DNA from: Nitrosopumilales archaeon
Lineage (GTDB): Archaea > Thermoproteota > Nitrososphaeria > Nitrososphaerales > Nitrosopumilaceae
Direction: 5' to 3'
Assembly (NCBI GenBank): GCA_016176745.1
Contig: JACOWO010000142.1
Span: forward strand, 1 to 5,125
DNA length: 5,125 nucleotides
This document shows positions 4,844-5,125 of this stretch, piece by piece. Below the pieces are notes generated by a model, which did not search any database, was not told where the DNA came from, and worked only from the letters and a program-made list of their open reading frames with translations. Every line of letters starts with the position of its first letter. Position 1 is the stretch's first letter. Made by a program: the position numbers and the translations under genes.

Positions 4844-5125
4844 ATGCGATTATCTTACAGCCTTGGTTCACTTCTTACAATAGAACAAGTACTTGATTGT
4901 GTAAAAATACTTGGAAAATACAGCCCCGATGTTGTCTGGATTCCAGAGACGTGGGGAATGGAAAATTTTTCCATGTTAAGTAGGGTTTCTCAATCAGTAT
5001 CATCAAAAATAGGATCATCTATAATCAATGTTTACTCAAGAAGCCCAACACTTGTTGCAATGGGTGCAGCTACTATTGATACTATTTCAAATGGAAGGCT
5101 GATTTTAGGACTAGGAACAAGTAGC
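4844..5125 (+). CDS. LLM-class (luciferase-like, probably F420-dependent) oxidoreductase, N-terminal part, cut by the window edge
   Basis: An open frame starts at ATG 4844 and continues through the last base (94 codons). It begins MRLSYSLGSLLTIEQVLD and shows the luciferase-like TIM-barrel pattern: PDVVWIPETWG (about 29-39), the SSIINVYSRSPTLVAMGAAT segment (about 58-77), and ISNGRLILGLGTSS (81-94). The equivalent of the last segment in relatives is D-x-(L/I)-S-x-GR-x-x-LGLG-x-S. Methylene-tetrahydromethanopterin reductase and other F420-dependent enzymes share this barrel. In a thaumarchaeon an F420 cofactor is more likely than FMN, but the cofactor-deciding residues and the rest of the barrel are beyond the edge. 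The start lies 6 bases behind the nucleotidyltransferase stop with no Shine-Dalgarno sequence, so it is probably cotranscribed. The substrate is unknown. Confidence 0.85.
   Translation, partial: MRLSYSLGSLLTIEQVLDCVKILGKYSPDVVWIPETWGMENFSMLSRVSQSVSSKIGSSIINVYSRSPTLVAMGAATIDTISNGRLILGLGTSS

Noticed and set aside
1..5125. tRNA, rRNA, CRISPR array, insertion sequence or riboswitch
   Set aside because: Nothing seen: the spacers are short, with no repeat arrays, transposase-like frames, long terminal inverted repeats or cloverleaf patterns.

Overview
The window is A+T-rich, gene-dense prokaryotic DNA. It most likely comes from a mesophilic ammonia-oxidising archaeon of the Thaumarchaeota (Nitrososphaerota), of the Nitrosopumilus/Nitrosarchaeum type. 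Reasons: first genes of transcription units have an A/T-rich TATA-like element about 25-28 bases before the start codon and no Shine-Dalgarno sequence (leaderless archaeal style); the rightmost gene is a luciferase-fold, F420-type oxidoreductase; and the two unassigned exported/membrane proteins have the look of lineage-restricted archaeal proteins. The lineage is judged by eye, not by a search.

Left part (1-2400): the 3' end of a threonine dehydratase with a C-terminal ACT domain runs rightward and converges, with a 6-base gap, on a leftward purE. purE is divergent from a rightward purK across a 130-base spacer. PurK and PurE catalyse consecutive steps of purine synthesis (AIR to N5-CAIR to CAIR), so the spacer carries two back-to-back promoters for one short pathway segment.

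Middle part (2401-4098): a 127-base spacer with a promoter leads to a small exported protein of unknown function. A second promoter then precedes a compact three-gene unit: a four-helix membrane protein of unknown function, a 43-residue cysteine/histidine-rich probable zinc-binding microprotein, and a DedA-family membrane protein. The last two overlap by 4 bases (TTGA).

Right part (4099-5125): a further promoter drives a stand-alone sugar-1-phosphate nucleotidyltransferase. Six bases after it starts an LLM-class oxidoreductase that runs off the right edge. The window is mostly ordinary housekeeping sequence. I see no mobile element, CRISPR array, rRNA or tRNA. The least explained part is the membrane protein / zinc microprotein / DedA unit. 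Smaller points of interest are a lysine-rich insertion in PurE and an alanine replacing the usual PLP-contacting serine in the threonine dehydratase.
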